Shown here in pieces: positions 8,243-17,698 of a stretch of DNA of 64,000 bases (its first letter is position 1; every line of letters starts with the position of its first letter). The DNA is from Anaerobranca californiensis DSM 14826. GTDB taxonomy: Bacteria > Bacillota > Proteinivoracia > Proteinivoracales > Proteinivoracaceae. Where the stretch lies: NCBI RefSeq assembly GCF_900142275.1, contig NZ_FRAI01000010.1, forward strand, positions 1-64,000, read 5' to 3'. The notes under the pieces are model-generated. The model did not search any database. It worked only from the letters and a program-made list of their open reading frames with translations, and had not been told where the DNA came from. Both the position numbers and the translations under genes were made by a program.

Positions 8243-9228
8243 TATCTTTCTATTAAATTTAAATTACTTATTAATAACTCTAATCCTATATGATAATCTA
8301 AAGCCCCTGTTTTAATTTTTATTTCATAGTCAGCTACTATTTCCAAAGATGTTTTTATTGAATTTACAGTAAATTCATTGCTTTGTTTTACTAACTGAGC
8401 TAAGGCATAAGAGTTGGTCACACCTATCAATTCTCCAATTTGCTTTGTAGTATAACCTTTTGAAATCAAAGATTTAACCTTTGCTATATTCCGTACTTGT
8501 TTAATAATCATATAAAGGATAATCATAGGTGGCTCACCATCTTGCAACATGGTTTTAAGGGTTGATAAAGCAGCCATTAAATCTCTATAAATTATATGAT
8601 CTATTAGCTTAAAAATATTTTCCATTACAGTAAAGGAACATATTACTAAATCTTCACTTTCAATAACCTTTTTTTCTCCTACATATGACAGCAATTTATT
8701 TAATTCATTTTCTACCAAATATAGATCATTAGGAAGATTATTTGCTAAGTATTCAATAAGTTTTGGGGAAATACTTTTATTCTCATTTTGAAATTTCTCC
8801 CTAATCCAGTTCTTTAACTCATAGGGCTTTAATTGATTCCCTTCAAAAACCTCTCCAAAATTGCTAATGGTCTTATATAATGATTTTTTTTTGTCTATTT
8901 TCTCACCTTCCACTATGACAATAACGGTATCTTTCAATTTCTTTTTTATAAAATCTTCTAGATACTGGGAAATTTCTTCTTCTCTTTTGCCGGCCTTTTG
9001 TTTAAATAATTCACAACCTTTAAAAATTACCATCCTTTTTTCACTCATAAAGGGTAATGTTTCTAATGCTTCTAGATATTTAGTAAAAACCTCATCAGAA
9101 GTTAAAACATCGATATTGTATTCTTTCATTTCAACACCATTTTTAAAGGTTTCATCAATTATTTGTTGTAACTTATTATTTATTAGATAAGGCTCATTTC
9201 CATATAGTAAATAAACTGACAAAATCAT
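8242..9228 (-). CDS. holA: DNA polymerase III subunit delta (clamp-loader wrench)
   Basis: HolA is the delta subunit that opens the sliding clamp. The N-terminus has the YLLYGNEPYLINNKL motif of the AAA+-like domain, then the delta middle region (PFMSEKRMVIFKG) and the helical C-terminal collar domain with ILYMIIKQVRNIAKVKSL. Length (328 residues) is typical. Its ATG overlaps the comEC stop by one base (TAATG), implying translational coupling. It is convergent with rpsT. Confidence 0.95.
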   Translation of the reverse strand: MILSVYLLYGNEPYLINNKLQQIIDETFKNGVEMKEYNIDVLTSDEVFTKYLEALETLPFMSEKRMVIFKGCELFKQKAGKREEEISQYLEDFIKKKLKDTVIVIVEGEKIDKKKSLYKTISNFGEVFEGNQLKPYELKNWIREKFQNENKSISPKLIEYLANNLPNDLYLVENELNKLLSYVGEKKVIESEDLVICSFTVMENIFKLIDHIIYRDLMAALSTLKTMLQDGEPPMIILYMIIKQVRNIAKVKSLISKGYTTKQIGELIGVTNSYALAQLVKQSNEFTVNSIKTSLEIVADYEIKIKTGALDYHIGLELLISNLNLIER

Positions 9229-11417
9229 TACCTCCCATAAGTTGATATCCTATATTGACCATTTCTTTTAATTTTTACTGTAATCATACCATCCCTTTGG
9301 GTAGTATAATAAATAATATTTCTATCCCTTAATCTTTGGAGTACTTCATTAGAAGGGTGTCCATATCTATTAAGGCCTACTGATATTATAGCATATTTCG
9401 GTGTACTAATAGTTAAAAATAATTCCCCCGTTGATGTATTGCTTCCATGATGGGCTACCTTGAGGATATCCACTGGTACCAGTTCATCTATTAATAAAGA
9501 TTCCCCTTCCCCTTCTATATCCCCTGTAAACAACACTTTAACCCCTTTATAATCTAATAAAGTAACTAAAGAAATATTATTGAGTACTGATTGACTTGGA
9601 TAATAGTTTTCAGGGGGATGTAAAACTTGTTTAGTAATATTACCTAAAACTAAACTGTCTCCCTTTTTAAGTCTTTGAAAGTTAATATCCTTTTCCAATA
9701 TTTTTTCTAAAACATTTAAAAAGGTAGGGGTATACATTTCCTCATTATCTGGTATAAGTATATTATCAATTTCAATGTAATCTATGATTTCCCCCAATGC
9801 CCCCATGTGATCAAAATGGGGATGGGTAATAAACAGATAATCTATTTTTTTAACTCCAAGGTAATTAAAAGTAGGAAGTAAAACATTTCTTCCGATATTT
9901 GAACCCATAATCCCCCCTGTATCCACTAAGATGTTATATCCCCTATATTGAACTAATGCACAATCCCCTTGACCGACATCGAGGAAATGTATTTTAACTG
10001 CCGGTTGATGGAAAAAAAAGATTAACATTAAGGCAGATAATAAAATAGGGATAAGATATTTAAATCTATAGTTTTTAAGCTTATAGATAACAAAAACACA
10101 AAGGAATAAAAATACAATAAATATCAACATTATCTCATTTATATGAAGCCAATAACCTGTTATTGCCGATATATTCAATATATAATATGAAATTATTTCT
10201 AATGGTATAGCTATTATCTTCCAAGGAAACAATATGAAGCAAATAAGGGCACCTAAATATAGTGGTAAAATTGGGGCAACTAAAAGATTTGCTATTGGTG
10301 TTAATAATGGTATACCTTTGTTATAGTAATAATTTAAAGGAAGAATAGCCAATTGCACAGCTACAGTAATTTTCAGTATAGAACTTATATAATTATTGGA
10401 AATTATCTCAAAAAATTTTAGTTTCGGTGATATGTAAGCAATACCCCATACTGCTAAATAACTAAATTGAAAACCAGGATCTAATACTACAAGGGGATAA
10501 TATAAGATATTTAATAAAGCGGTAATTTCTAAAGCCCTTTTTAAACTATAGGGGTAACCTTGAATTTGGGCAAAACTGTAAATACCCAGCATAATTATCG
10601 CCCTTAAAGTTGACGGTCTAAACCCTACAATCCCTGTAAAAGCAAAGGCAGTTATAAATGCTATAGTTAGTGACAATTTTTTTGATAATATTTTTTTTAG
10701 TATAGTTTGTACAATTAAATATATTATCCCTACATGTAATCCAGAAACTGCCGTTATATGAAGTAAACCTCCTCGATTTAAATTAATGATTTGTTCTGTT
10801 GTTAGTTCCCTTCTCTGGCCTAAAAGAACCCCTTTAGCCAATGGAACAACCATGTCTGCTAACTTTTCCAGCCTTTTATTTATAAAATCGTTAATTTCCT
10901 TTTTACTAACTTTATCTCCAAATTGGATAATAGCTGTATTGCCGCTATTTTCTGTAATATAACCGTAATTCCTCCACCTATATATATTATAAGGAGAAAA
11001 ACTCCCTGGATTTTTGTACTGATTAAAATTCTTTATTTCCCCTTTATACAATAAAATGGTATTTATTGGAAGCTCTTGTTCTGTGAAAAATAATATACTA
11101 TCTCTTTTTTTGCTATTTTGAGAAGAAATTATCTTCAAGGTATAATAATCTCCATTATTTTCAGCAACTTTCAAAAGATATTCTCCTCGTTGTTCCTTTA
11201 AACCCATTAATAAAAAATCAACCTGCTGTTTATGAGCTAAAGAAGTAAAATAAACAAAAATTATTAAAAGTAAAGCTACCACTATTTTTAGTGTACTTAC
11301 TTTAAAATCTAATTTTATATATAAACTTAAAATTATTAAAGACAAAATAGGTAAATAAATAAAGGGAAGAAAGGGTAAAAAAGCAGCTATTACAACACTG
11401 ATTATCAAAAGGAACAT
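9228..11417 (-). CDS. comEC: DNA internalization competence protein ComEC/Rec2
   Basis: ComEC forms the membrane channel for single-stranded DNA uptake. It has hydrophobic helices at the N-terminus, an extracellular DUF4131-type domain (about residues 60-170), the Competence membrane domain starting near LLHITAVSGLHVGI, and a C-terminal metallo-beta-lactamase-like domain (from about residue 470) with VGQGDCALV, THPHFDHMG and HHGSNTS. At 729 residues it is complete. Together with comEA (16.1 kb) it indicates DNA-uptake capacity. Coupled to holA downstream. Confidence 0.96.
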   Translation of the reverse strand: MFLLIISVVIAAFLPFLPFIYLPILSLIILSLYIKLDFKVSTLKIVVALLLIIFVYFTSLAHKQQVDFLLMGLKEQRGEYLLKVAENNGDYYTLKIISSQNSKKRDSILFFTEQELPINTILLYKGEIKNFNQYKNPGSFSPYNIYRWRNYGYITENSGNTAIIQFGDKVSKKEINDFINKRLEKLADMVVPLAKGVLLGQRRELTTEQIINLNRGGLLHITAVSGLHVGIIYLIVQTILKKILSKKLSLTIAFITAFAFTGIVGFRPSTLRAIIMLGIYSFAQIQGYPYSLKRALEITALLNILYYPLVVLDPGFQFSYLAVWGIAYISPKLKFFEIISNNYISSILKITVAVQLAILPLNYYYNKGIPLLTPIANLLVAPILPLYLGALICFILFPWKIIAIPLEIISYYILNISAITGYWLHINEIMLIFIVFLFLCVFVIYKLKNYRFKYLIPILLSALMLIFFFHQPAVKIHFLDVGQGDCALVQYRGYNILVDTGGIMGSNIGRNVLLPTFNYLGVKKIDYLFITHPHFDHMGALGEIIDYIEIDNILIPDNEEMYTPTFLNVLEKILEKDINFQRLKKGDSLVLGNITKQVLHPPENYYPSQSVLNNISLVTLLDYKGVKVLFTGDIEGEGESLLIDELVPVDILKVAHHGSNTSTGELFLTISTPKYAIISVGLNRYGHPSNEVLQRLRDRNIIYYTTQRDGMITVKIKRNGQYRISTYGR

Positions 11418-11485
11418 CTTCCCATCCTCCCATTAAAACTTCATATATACTTTCTATAAATTAACTAAAAATCCCTGCCTAAGGA

Positions 11486-11517
11486 TAAAAAAAAGGCAAG
11501 ATTTAATATATCTTGCC
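11486..11517 (-). terminator. Intrinsic terminator of pyrR
   Basis: GGCAAGAT and ATCTTGCC (11495-11502 with 11510-11517) form a stem followed on the minus strand by eight or more T. It sits directly after the pyrR stop and isolates pyrR from comEC. Confidence 0.88.
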
Positions 11518-11523
11518 CTAGAT

Positions 11524-12130
<607 letters not shown>

Positions 12131-12174
12131 ATTCTTTTCCTTATTTTGTTATAGGTGAGTTATTTAAAGAAAAC

Positions 12175-12188
12175 GGCTGTATACAGCC
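12175..12188. repeat. Perfect 14-bp palindrome between divergent pyrR and the hydrolase gene
   Basis: GGCTGTATACAGCC is a perfect palindrome about 45 bases upstream of the pyrR -35 element and 52 bases upstream of the -35 of the plus-strand gene. On the minus strand it is followed by GTTTTCTTT, so it could be a weak terminator or an operator for an unknown dimeric regulator. Confidence 0.5.
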
Positions 12189-12206
12189 TTTATGATACTG
12201 AATATA

Positions 12207-12239
12207 TGGATAATCCAAAATAAAGGGAGATTATCCCCT
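12207..12239. repeat. Inverted repeat just upstream of the LysM/SleB promoter
   Basis: GGATAATC and GATTATCC flank an AAATAAAGGG spacer, and AAAGGG/CCCCTTT forms an overlapping alternative stem. It ends next to the predicted -35 box, so an operator or upstream regulatory site is plausible. Regulator unknown. Confidence 0.45.
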
Positions 12240-12268
12240 TTGAATTATGTTAACTTAAAAGTTATAAT
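12240..12268 (+). promoter_or_regulatory. Predicted sigma-A promoter of the LysM/SleB hydrolase
   Basis: TTGAAT (12240-12245), 17-base spacer, TATAAT (12263-12268). A consensus vegetative -10 argues that the gene is expressed in growing cells rather than only in sporulation. Confidence 0.7.
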
Positions 12269-12308
12269 ACTTAAAAAGCTATGTTAGCATAGAAAGGGGA
12301 GATTTGCG

Positions 12309-13088
12309 TTGTTTAATATCAAGAAGTTAGCTATGGGATTGATGATTGGTACAATGGTTTTAGCTACTTCCATTAGTGCCTATGGTTTAGAATATAATAT
12401 CCAAAGGGGAGATACATTATTTCTCATAGGTCAAAGGTTTGGAGTCACTGTTCAACAGTTAAGGGAAGCTAATAATATAAGTGGTGACATTATCTATGCC
12501 GGTGATACAATTATCATTCCAAAGGGAGATAATAGTCAGACATATACAGTTGTTAGAGGTGACTCTCTGTTTTTTATAGCTCAACGTTTCAATACAACTA
12601 TCCAATCATTAAAAACTATCAATAATTTAACTAGTGATATTATTTATCCTGGACAAGTATTAAAAATAGCAGAAACAAATAGCAGGGCTATAGCTACTAC
12701 CAGTAGGTCAACTAGTAACAGGTTTTTCAATGTTACAAATAGAGAAATGGAACTATTAGCTAGAGCTGTTTACAGTGAGGCTAGGGGAGAACCTTTTGAA
12801 GGTCAAGTGGCAGTAGCTGCCGTTATCTTAAACAGAGTAAGACATCCAGAGTTTCCTAATACCATAGAAGGAGTTATTTTTGAACCTTGGGCTTTTACAG
12901 CTGTTCATGATGGACAGTTTTGGTTAACACCAAATGCTACAGCCTATAGAGCTGTAGAAGAAGCCTTAAAGGGTGTTGATCCTTCAAATGGAGCTTTATT
13001 CTACTATAATCCAGTTACAGCGACAAATCAATGGATTAGAACCCGTACAATCATTACCCGCATTGGTAGACACGTATTTGCTATCTAA
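12309..13088 (+). CDS. Secreted cell-wall hydrolase with two LysM domains and a SleB/CwlJ catalytic domain
   Basis: A 259-residue exported peptidoglycan hydrolase. Residues 1-26 are a signal peptide ending SISAYG. LysM1 (about 28-71, YNIQRGDTLFLIGQRFG) and LysM2 (about 77-120, YTVVRGDSLFFIAQRF) bind cell wall. The Hydrolase_2 domain (from about residue 143) has ARAVYSEARGEPFEGQVAV, AAVILNRV and FSNGALFYYNP-like sequence, as in spore cortex-lytic SleB and YkvT. It starts with TTG seven bases after AAAGGGGAG. The vegetative-type promoter suggests a role in cell-wall turnover rather than germination, but a spore role cannot be excluded. Confidence 0.92.
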   Translation: MFNIKKLAMGLMIGTMVLATSISAYGLEYNIQRGDTLFLIGQRFGVTVQQLREANNISGDIIYAGDTIIIPKGDNSQTYTVVRGDSLFFIAQRFNTTIQSLKTINNLTSDIIYPGQVLKIAETNSRAIATTSRSTSNRFFNVTNREMELLARAVYSEARGEPFEGQVAVAAVILNRVRHPEFPNTIEGVIFEPWAFTAVHDGQFWLTPNATAYRAVEEALKGVDPSNGALFYYNPVTATNQWIRTRTIITRIGRHVFAI

Positions 13089-13121
13089 TTTTTTCTATGT
13101 TTAGCCATCTTAGAATGGTTC

Positions 13122-13172
13122 AGACTGAAGATAAAGTCATGATAAATCATGATTTTATCTTCAGTCTATTTT
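13122..13172. terminator. Strong bidirectional terminator
   Basis: A near-perfect stem of about 22 bp (13122-13143 with 13146-13167, beginning AGACTGAAGATAAA) followed by ATTTTT. It separates the convergent hydrolase and molybdopterin oxidoreductase genes. Confidence 0.92.
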
Positions 13173-13176
13173 TAAT

Positions 13177-15117
13177 TTAAGAAGGTTTTACTATTCTACA
13201 ATAAGTTTGATACATAGTTGTTCCTAGACCTATATCAGTTAACCCTTCATCTGTAATTAAATTAGGGGTATTACCATAGTTTAAAGGCCTTCCTTCATAA
13301 GTTAAGAGTACTTTTTTATGGACCCAATTAGCTAAAGTGATTTCTCCTTTTAATTTCCCAGTTTTAGACTCTATAGTAACTATTTCCCCATCTTTTAACC
13401 CCTCCCTCTCTGCTAATTTAGGGTTAATGAAAATTTGTGGATAATCACCTAATTTTAAATGTTGTTGAAATTGACTATGCAAACTTAATTTAGGATGGGG
13501 AGTCATAAAAAGATAAGGAAAATCTCTATTTTCTTCCATCAGCAAAATTTTTTCATTTAAAAGATTAAATTTTCCATCAGGAGTAGAAAATTTTAAATCT
13601 TGCCAAGGGATACTTTCCTCATCTGTCGGTGCTAAGGATGATTCCTTTAACTTTTGTAAAGTGATATTATATTTTTCCATAGGTTTTAACGCCTTTTCTA
13701 GCCATTGGGAAGCAGTAAGCTCAGGAAAATCCGGCAAGTTTAAATATCTAGCTAATTCTTGAAAAATTACCCACTCTGGTTTACATTGCCCTTGCCTTTC
13801 TATAACTGGGTGTAGATAATTGATATAACGATGCCACATGGAAGTGAATATTAAATCTTCTTCTTCAAAGGAGGTTGTAGCAGGAAGAACCAAATCGGCG
13901 ATTTTTGTTGTATCTGTATGGAGCACATCACAACATACTACAAAATCGATATTTGAAAAAGCTTTTAAAGTTTTGTTAGTATTAGGTAACGTAACAACGG
14001 GGTTTGCCCTGGAAATATATAAAACCTTAACAGGGGGTTCTTTTTCCTTTAATAAGTATTCAGCGAACTGGGGTTTGGGAAAATACCTCCGTTCTCCTAA
14101 ATTTCCAAGGGTTAAAGAGTTAATATCTAAATTCTTTGCCACATAACAATCTGCATAATTGACTCCTCCCCCTTTAACTCCCACATTCCCGCTTAAATAT
14201 GCTAAGGAGTTAATTGCCCGTATGGTATTTCCTGAGTTATAGTAACGCTGCATACCATAACCTAAATAGATAGTACTCCTTCCTGATAAATATAAATTGG
14301 CAAACTCATTTATCTGATGTACCGGTATACCTGTTATTTCCGATATTCTTTCTATAGTATAACAATCTACTATTTTTTTTAACTGGTTGTAATTATTGCA
14401 ATTCCTCAATAGTTTTTGGGATATTCCTTTATCCATTAGTTTTTTTATCAATGCTAAGGCTAAAAAGCCATCGGTGGCAGGGTTAATTTTTAGATAAAGG
14501 GTTGCCTTTTCACTAATTTTAGTTGCATTGGGATCTATGAGCACCAATTTTTTACCCCTTTTTAAAGCTTCTTTTATGAAAGGTAATAGATGAATATTGG
14601 TTTCTGTTACATTTCTACCCCAGATAACAATACAATCACTATTATACATATCTAAGGGATGATGGCTGTAGTATGTACCGAAATCCTCCTTTGTCCCTTC
14701 TAAACCTGCAGCCCAGCATAAACTACCAATAGGTTCTGTAACCCCACCTAAAAGGTTAAAAAAACGATGTTCTAATGATTTCAATAACCCACCTGCTCCA
14801 GAATCATAGTAATGGGCTATTCCTTTAGGACCATAATTTTCTAAAGTTGTTTTAATTTTTTGGGCAAAAATTTCTAAAGCTTGTTCCCAAGATACTGGGA
14901 TATAGTTCTCCCCTTGTTTTAGTAAGGGTGTTTTTATTCTATTTGGGCTAAAAACCCTTTCTTTAAGATATTCCCTTCCTTTATTGCAAAGAAACCCTTG
15001 AGTTATAGGGTGATTTTTATCTCCTCTGACGTTAAAATCCCCCTTTTCTTCAACTTCTACAGAAAAGCTGCAGGCATCCCAACAATCTAAAGGACAGGCA
15101 CTTTTTAATGTCTTCAT
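13177..15117 (-). CDS. Molybdopterin (bis-MGD) oxidoreductase, substrate unknown
   Basis: A 646-residue member of the DMSO-reductase superfamily. It has an N-terminal [4Fe-4S] motif C8-x3-C12-x3-C16-x27-C44, the MGD-binding core (WGRNVTETNIH, LVLIDPNATK, YGMQRYYNSGNTIRAI) and the C-terminal molydop_binding domain (IFINPKLAEREGLKDGEIV). Cys134 in GSLCWAAG is a candidate Mo ligand, inferred from its place. There is no Tat signal, so it is cytoplasmic. No electron-transfer subunit lies nearby and it stands alone, with terminators on both sides. The substrate cannot be told from sequence. Confidence 0.88.
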   Translation of the reverse strand: MKTLKSACPLDCWDACSFSVEVEEKGDFNVRGDKNHPITQGFLCNKGREYLKERVFSPNRIKTPLLKQGENYIPVSWEQALEIFAQKIKTTLENYGPKGIAHYYDSGAGGLLKSLEHRFFNLLGGVTEPIGSLCWAAGLEGTKEDFGTYYSHHPLDMYNSDCIVIWGRNVTETNIHLLPFIKEALKRGKKLVLIDPNATKISEKATLYLKINPATDGFLALALIKKLMDKGISQKLLRNCNNYNQLKKIVDCYTIERISEITGIPVHQINEFANLYLSGRSTIYLGYGMQRYYNSGNTIRAINSLAYLSGNVGVKGGGVNYADCYVAKNLDINSLTLGNLGERRYFPKPQFAEYLLKEKEPPVKVLYISRANPVVTLPNTNKTLKAFSNIDFVVCCDVLHTDTTKIADLVLPATTSFEEEDLIFTSMWHRYINYLHPVIERQGQCKPEWVIFQELARYLNLPDFPELTASQWLEKALKPMEKYNITLQKLKESSLAPTDEESIPWQDLKFSTPDGKFNLLNEKILLMEENRDFPYLFMTPHPKLSLHSQFQQHLKLGDYPQIFINPKLAEREGLKDGEIVTIESKTGKLKGEITLANWVHKKVLLTYEGRPLNYGNTPNLITDEGLTDIGLGTTMYQTYCRIVKPS

Positions 15118-15139
15118 AACAACACCAATCCTTTCATAT

Positions 15140-15169
15140 ATGCTAAAGGAGCAATTAAATTGCTCCTTA
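15140..15169 (-). terminator. Intrinsic terminator of speE
   Basis: AAGGAGCAATT (15146-15156) pairs with AATTGCTCCTT (15158-15168). The T run after it on the minus strand is short, so efficiency may be moderate. Confidence 0.65.
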
Positions 15170-15172
15170 AGC

Positions 15173-15994
15173 TTACAATAATTCTTTTATATATTGAGGT
15201 AAATCAAAGGTACTTCTTTGAATTTCTTTATTAAAATACCTTAATTTCATGTTTTCATCATAAAGCCTTGCATCCTCTTTTTTATATTTTTTACTACCTA
15301 AAGTAAAGGTCCAAGGTCCAATGGAATATGTAGGAACTTGTGCTGTATATAAATAATAGATAGGGAAGATTTCTTTGATTCCTGAGTAGACATCTCTAAT
15401 TAACTGACTATTAAACAGTGGAGATTCCGTTTGTGCTGTAAATAAACCATCACCCTTTAAAGCTTTATATACATTTTGGTAAAAAGGTTTAGCAAACAAA
15501 CCTATTGCTGGGCCTATTGGATCTGACGAGTCAATTATAATAACATCGTAATATCCTTCTTTCTCTTCTACAAATTTAAACCCATCTACATTATATACAT
15601 TTACCCTAGGATCAGCTAAACAACCAGCTAATTCTGGTAAATACTTTTTACAACTTTCAACTACTTCTTTATCAATTTCTACTAAGTCAACTTGTTTAAT
15701 AGTAGGATGTTTCAGTACTTCCCTTACTGTTCCACCATCTCCACCACCGACAACCATAACCCTCTCAGGCTTTTGATGGATATATAATGGAACATGGGCG
15801 ATCATTTCATGGTAGATAAACTCATCAAATATGGTAGTTTGTATAATACCATCTAAAACCAAAGCTCTACCAAATTCTGTAAATTCCACGATATCCACTT
15901 GTTGAAAAGGGGATTTTTTAGAATAGAGGGTTTTGTTGACCTTCCATTGCACCTTAATATTGTCTGTTTCCCTTTCTGTAAACCATAATTCCAC
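15173..15994 (-). CDS. speE: Polyamine aminopropyltransferase (spermidine synthase)
   Basis: SpeE transfers aminopropyl from decarboxylated SAM to putrescine. Visible are LDGIIQTTIFDEFIYHEMIAHVP, the nucleotide-binding VMVVGGGDGGTVREVLKH, VDLVEIDKEV and the catalytic-region DVIIIDSSDPIGPA with the conserved aspartates. At 273 residues it is full length. It starts with GTG after AAGGAGG. It has its own promoter, and no speD, speA or speB gene is seen in the window. Confidence 0.97.
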   Translation of the reverse strand: MELWFTERETDNIKVQWKVNKTLYSKKSPFQQVDIVEFTEFGRALVLDGIIQTTIFDEFIYHEMIAHVPLYIHQKPERVMVVGGGDGGTVREVLKHPTIKQVDLVEIDKEVVESCKKYLPELAGCLADPRVNVYNVDGFKFVEEKEGYYDVIIIDSSDPIGPAIGLFAKPFYQNVYKALKGDGLFTAQTESPLFNSQLIRDVYSGIKEIFPIYYLYTAQVPTYSIGPWTFTLGSKKYKKEDARLYDENMKLRYFNKEIQRSTFDLPQYIKELL

Positions 15995-16021
15995 TCAAAA
16001 AACCTCCTTCCTTATTTATAT

Positions 16022-16050
16022 ATAATACCATGATATCCCAAAAAGGGCAA
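16022..16050 (-). promoter_or_regulatory. Predicted sigma-A promoter of speE
   Basis: TTGCCC (16045-16050), 17-base spacer ending TGG, and TATTAT (16022-16027) on the minus strand, close to the GTG start at 15994. Confidence 0.65.
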
Positions 16051-16068
16051 CCCAAATTGTACTATAAC

Positions 16069-16632
16069 CTAATTCACCCTTATTTTATCCTTTATTTGGT
16101 TAAAAGTGGCAGGTCCTACTCCAGATACCTTTTGAATATCCTCAATTTTTGTAAAAGGTCCATTTTCTTGTCGATAATCAATTATCGCCTGTGCTTTTGC
16201 AGGACCTATCCCTGGTAACCTTTGCAATTCTTCAGAAGATGCAGTATTTATATTAATTTTACCTGAATCATTAGGTAAATTAGAATCAATCCCTTCATCC
16301 CTTTCTCCTGGTACTATGATTTTTTGACCATCTTGTAATATTTGAGCTAAATTTAATTTTTGTACATCTCCTTCTTCCGTAGGGCCTCCCGCTAATTTGA
16401 TAGCCTGATAAACCCTAGACCCTGATAATAATTGGTATACACCGGGATTTACAACATGTCCACTTACATGAACATAGATATATTCTTCCTTTATATTTTG
16501 TTCCCTTTCACCTTCTGAAGTTATTATATTTAAAGTGGGATTAGTTTGATTCCATTGCAAATAAGTATAACCTCCTATTATGATTACCAATAAAAATATT
16601 ATAATGCTTATGTATATTTTATCTTTATCCAC
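16069..16632 (-). CDS. comEA: ComEA-type competence DNA receptor
   Basis: ComEA is the membrane-anchored double-stranded DNA receptor for transformation. Residues about 6-25 are a transmembrane anchor, residues about 50-105 an SLBB domain (VHVSGHVVNPGVYQLLSGSR), and the C-terminal third a helix-hairpin-helix pair with INTASSEELQRLPGIGPAKA and DIQKVSGVGPATF. It begins with GTG just after GGGGGTGATAAT. comEC lies about 5 kb away, not adjacent. Confidence 0.95.
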   Translation of the reverse strand: MDKDKIYISIIIFLLVIIIGGYTYLQWNQTNPTLNIITSEGEREQNIKEEYIYVHVSGHVVNPGVYQLLSGSRVYQAIKLAGGPTEEGDVQKLNLAQILQDGQKIIVPGERDEGIDSNLPNDSGKININTASSEELQRLPGIGPAKAQAIIDYRQENGPFTKIEDIQKVSGVGPATFNQIKDKIRVN

Positions 16633-16692
16633 ATTATCACCCCCATAGACAGAATTCTACAAAAATTATAAAAATCCTTCAAATGAAAATAC

Positions 16693-16733
16693 ATTAAAAA
16701 ACTAAAAACTCCCCTAAGTTAAGGGGAGTTTTA
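16693..16733 (-). terminator. Intrinsic terminator after the DUF1858 gene
   Basis: AAAACTCCCCT (16705-16715) pairs with AGGGGAGTTTT (16722-16732). On the minus strand the stem is followed by TAGTTTTTT. It ends the crp-DUF1858 unit. Confidence 0.88.
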
Positions 16734-16735
16734 GA

Positions 16736-16930
16736 TTATTGGGGGATTACTTCATTTAATTCTTTAATTAGTTTTTCAACATCTATTCCATGTACCATGG
16801 CTGCTTGAGCAACACTTTCACCTGTTGCCGATGGACACCCTAAGCAATGCATACCATATTTCATGAATACTTCAGCAGTTTTGGGATCCTTTTGTAATAC
16901 TTCCCTTATAGTCATTTCTTTTGTAATCAT
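16736..16930 (-). CDS. DUF1858 redox-disulfide protein
   Basis: A 64-residue protein made entirely of one DUF1858 domain: MTIREVLQKDP, then KYGMHCLGCPSATGESV with the CxxC pair Cys29/Cys32, then a helix. This domain also occurs fused to hybrid-cluster and other redox proteins and is thought to carry a redox-active disulfide or bind a ligand; its exact function is unknown. AAAGGAGG precedes the ATG. It follows the Crp/Fnr regulator by 13 bases and shares its terminator, so the two are probably cotranscribed and functionally linked. Confidence 0.93.
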   Translation of the reverse strand: MITKEMTIREVLQKDPKTAEVFMKYGMHCLGCPSATGESVAQAAMVHGIDVEKLIKELNEVIPQ

Positions 16931-16943
16931 TTGAATTCCTCCT

Positions 16944-17672
16944 TTATATTATATCAATGCATAGGTTTTTCAACCTATCCAAAGCTAACAAAATAATTTT
17001 TCCTTTTTTAAATTCTATAATTCCTTTATCCTTTAATTCTTTTAGTGTTCTAGTTACCGTTTCCCTGGTAGTACCTATTAACTCAGCTATTTCTTGTTGG
17101 GTTAACTTCATATCGATAATTATTTTATCGTTACTACACTTTATACACTTTATACACCCAGTACAACCGTAACATTTTGCTTCTGCCCATCTTAAAATTA
17201 AGTTATAAAGACGTCTTTTGGCATCTAAAAGGGCTAATTCTTTAATTTTATCTTGGGCTATCCGCAAACGGGTAGAAATTATTTTAATTAAATTTATTGC
17301 TAACAGAGGATTACTAACAACCTGTTTTTCTAAATCTTCATTATATAAAATGGCAACTTTGCTGTCTTTAACTGCTAGGGCAGTAGCGGGATAATTTCCA
17401 CCTAAAAATAATACAACTTCACCAAAAACAGAACCTTCTGGAACCATTTTTAAAATATGTTCTTTTCCAAATTGATCTGATTTTAATAGCTTTACTGCAC
17501 CTTCAATTAAAAAACAAACACCAAAAGCTTTTTCATCTTCTAGAAAAATATGACTTCCTTTTGAATAGTCCTTTACCTTTAATAAATTTGCTATTGTTTG
17601 TAAAGTTTCTCCATCAGCATTTTGAAAAAGATCTAAATTTTTAACAATATTTACATTCATTTTTTTCACCAT
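16944..17672 (-). CDS. Crp/Fnr-family transcriptional regulator with an inserted five-cysteine cluster
   Basis: The N-terminal cyclic-nucleotide-binding-type beta barrel spans about residues 12-125, the dimer helix 125-160, and the C-terminal winged helix 185-240 (LTQQEIAELIGTTRETVTRTLKEL). Between dimer helix and HTH lies KCYGCTGCIKCIKCSND with Cys167, 170, 173, 176 and 179, a C-x2 repeat not found in CRP and unlike the ligand spacing I know for FNR. It probably binds an Fe-S cluster or metal and so senses oxygen, NO or redox state. A second ATG at 17660 is possible. Located between rsfS and a DUF1858 gene. Its targets are unknown. Confidence 0.9.
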   Translation of the reverse strand: MVKKMNVNIVKNLDLFQNADGETLQTIANLLKVKDYSKGSHIFLEDEKAFGVCFLIEGAVKLLKSDQFGKEHILKMVPEGSVFGEVVLFLGGNYPATALAVKDSKVAILYNEDLEKQVVSNPLLAINLIKIISTRLRIAQDKIKELALLDAKRRLYNLILRWAEAKCYGCTGCIKCIKCSNDKIIIDMKLTQQEIAELIGTTRETVTRTLKELKDKGIIEFKKGKIILLALDRLKNLCIDII

Positions 17673-17698
17673 TACAATTGTACCACAAATTCTATAGA

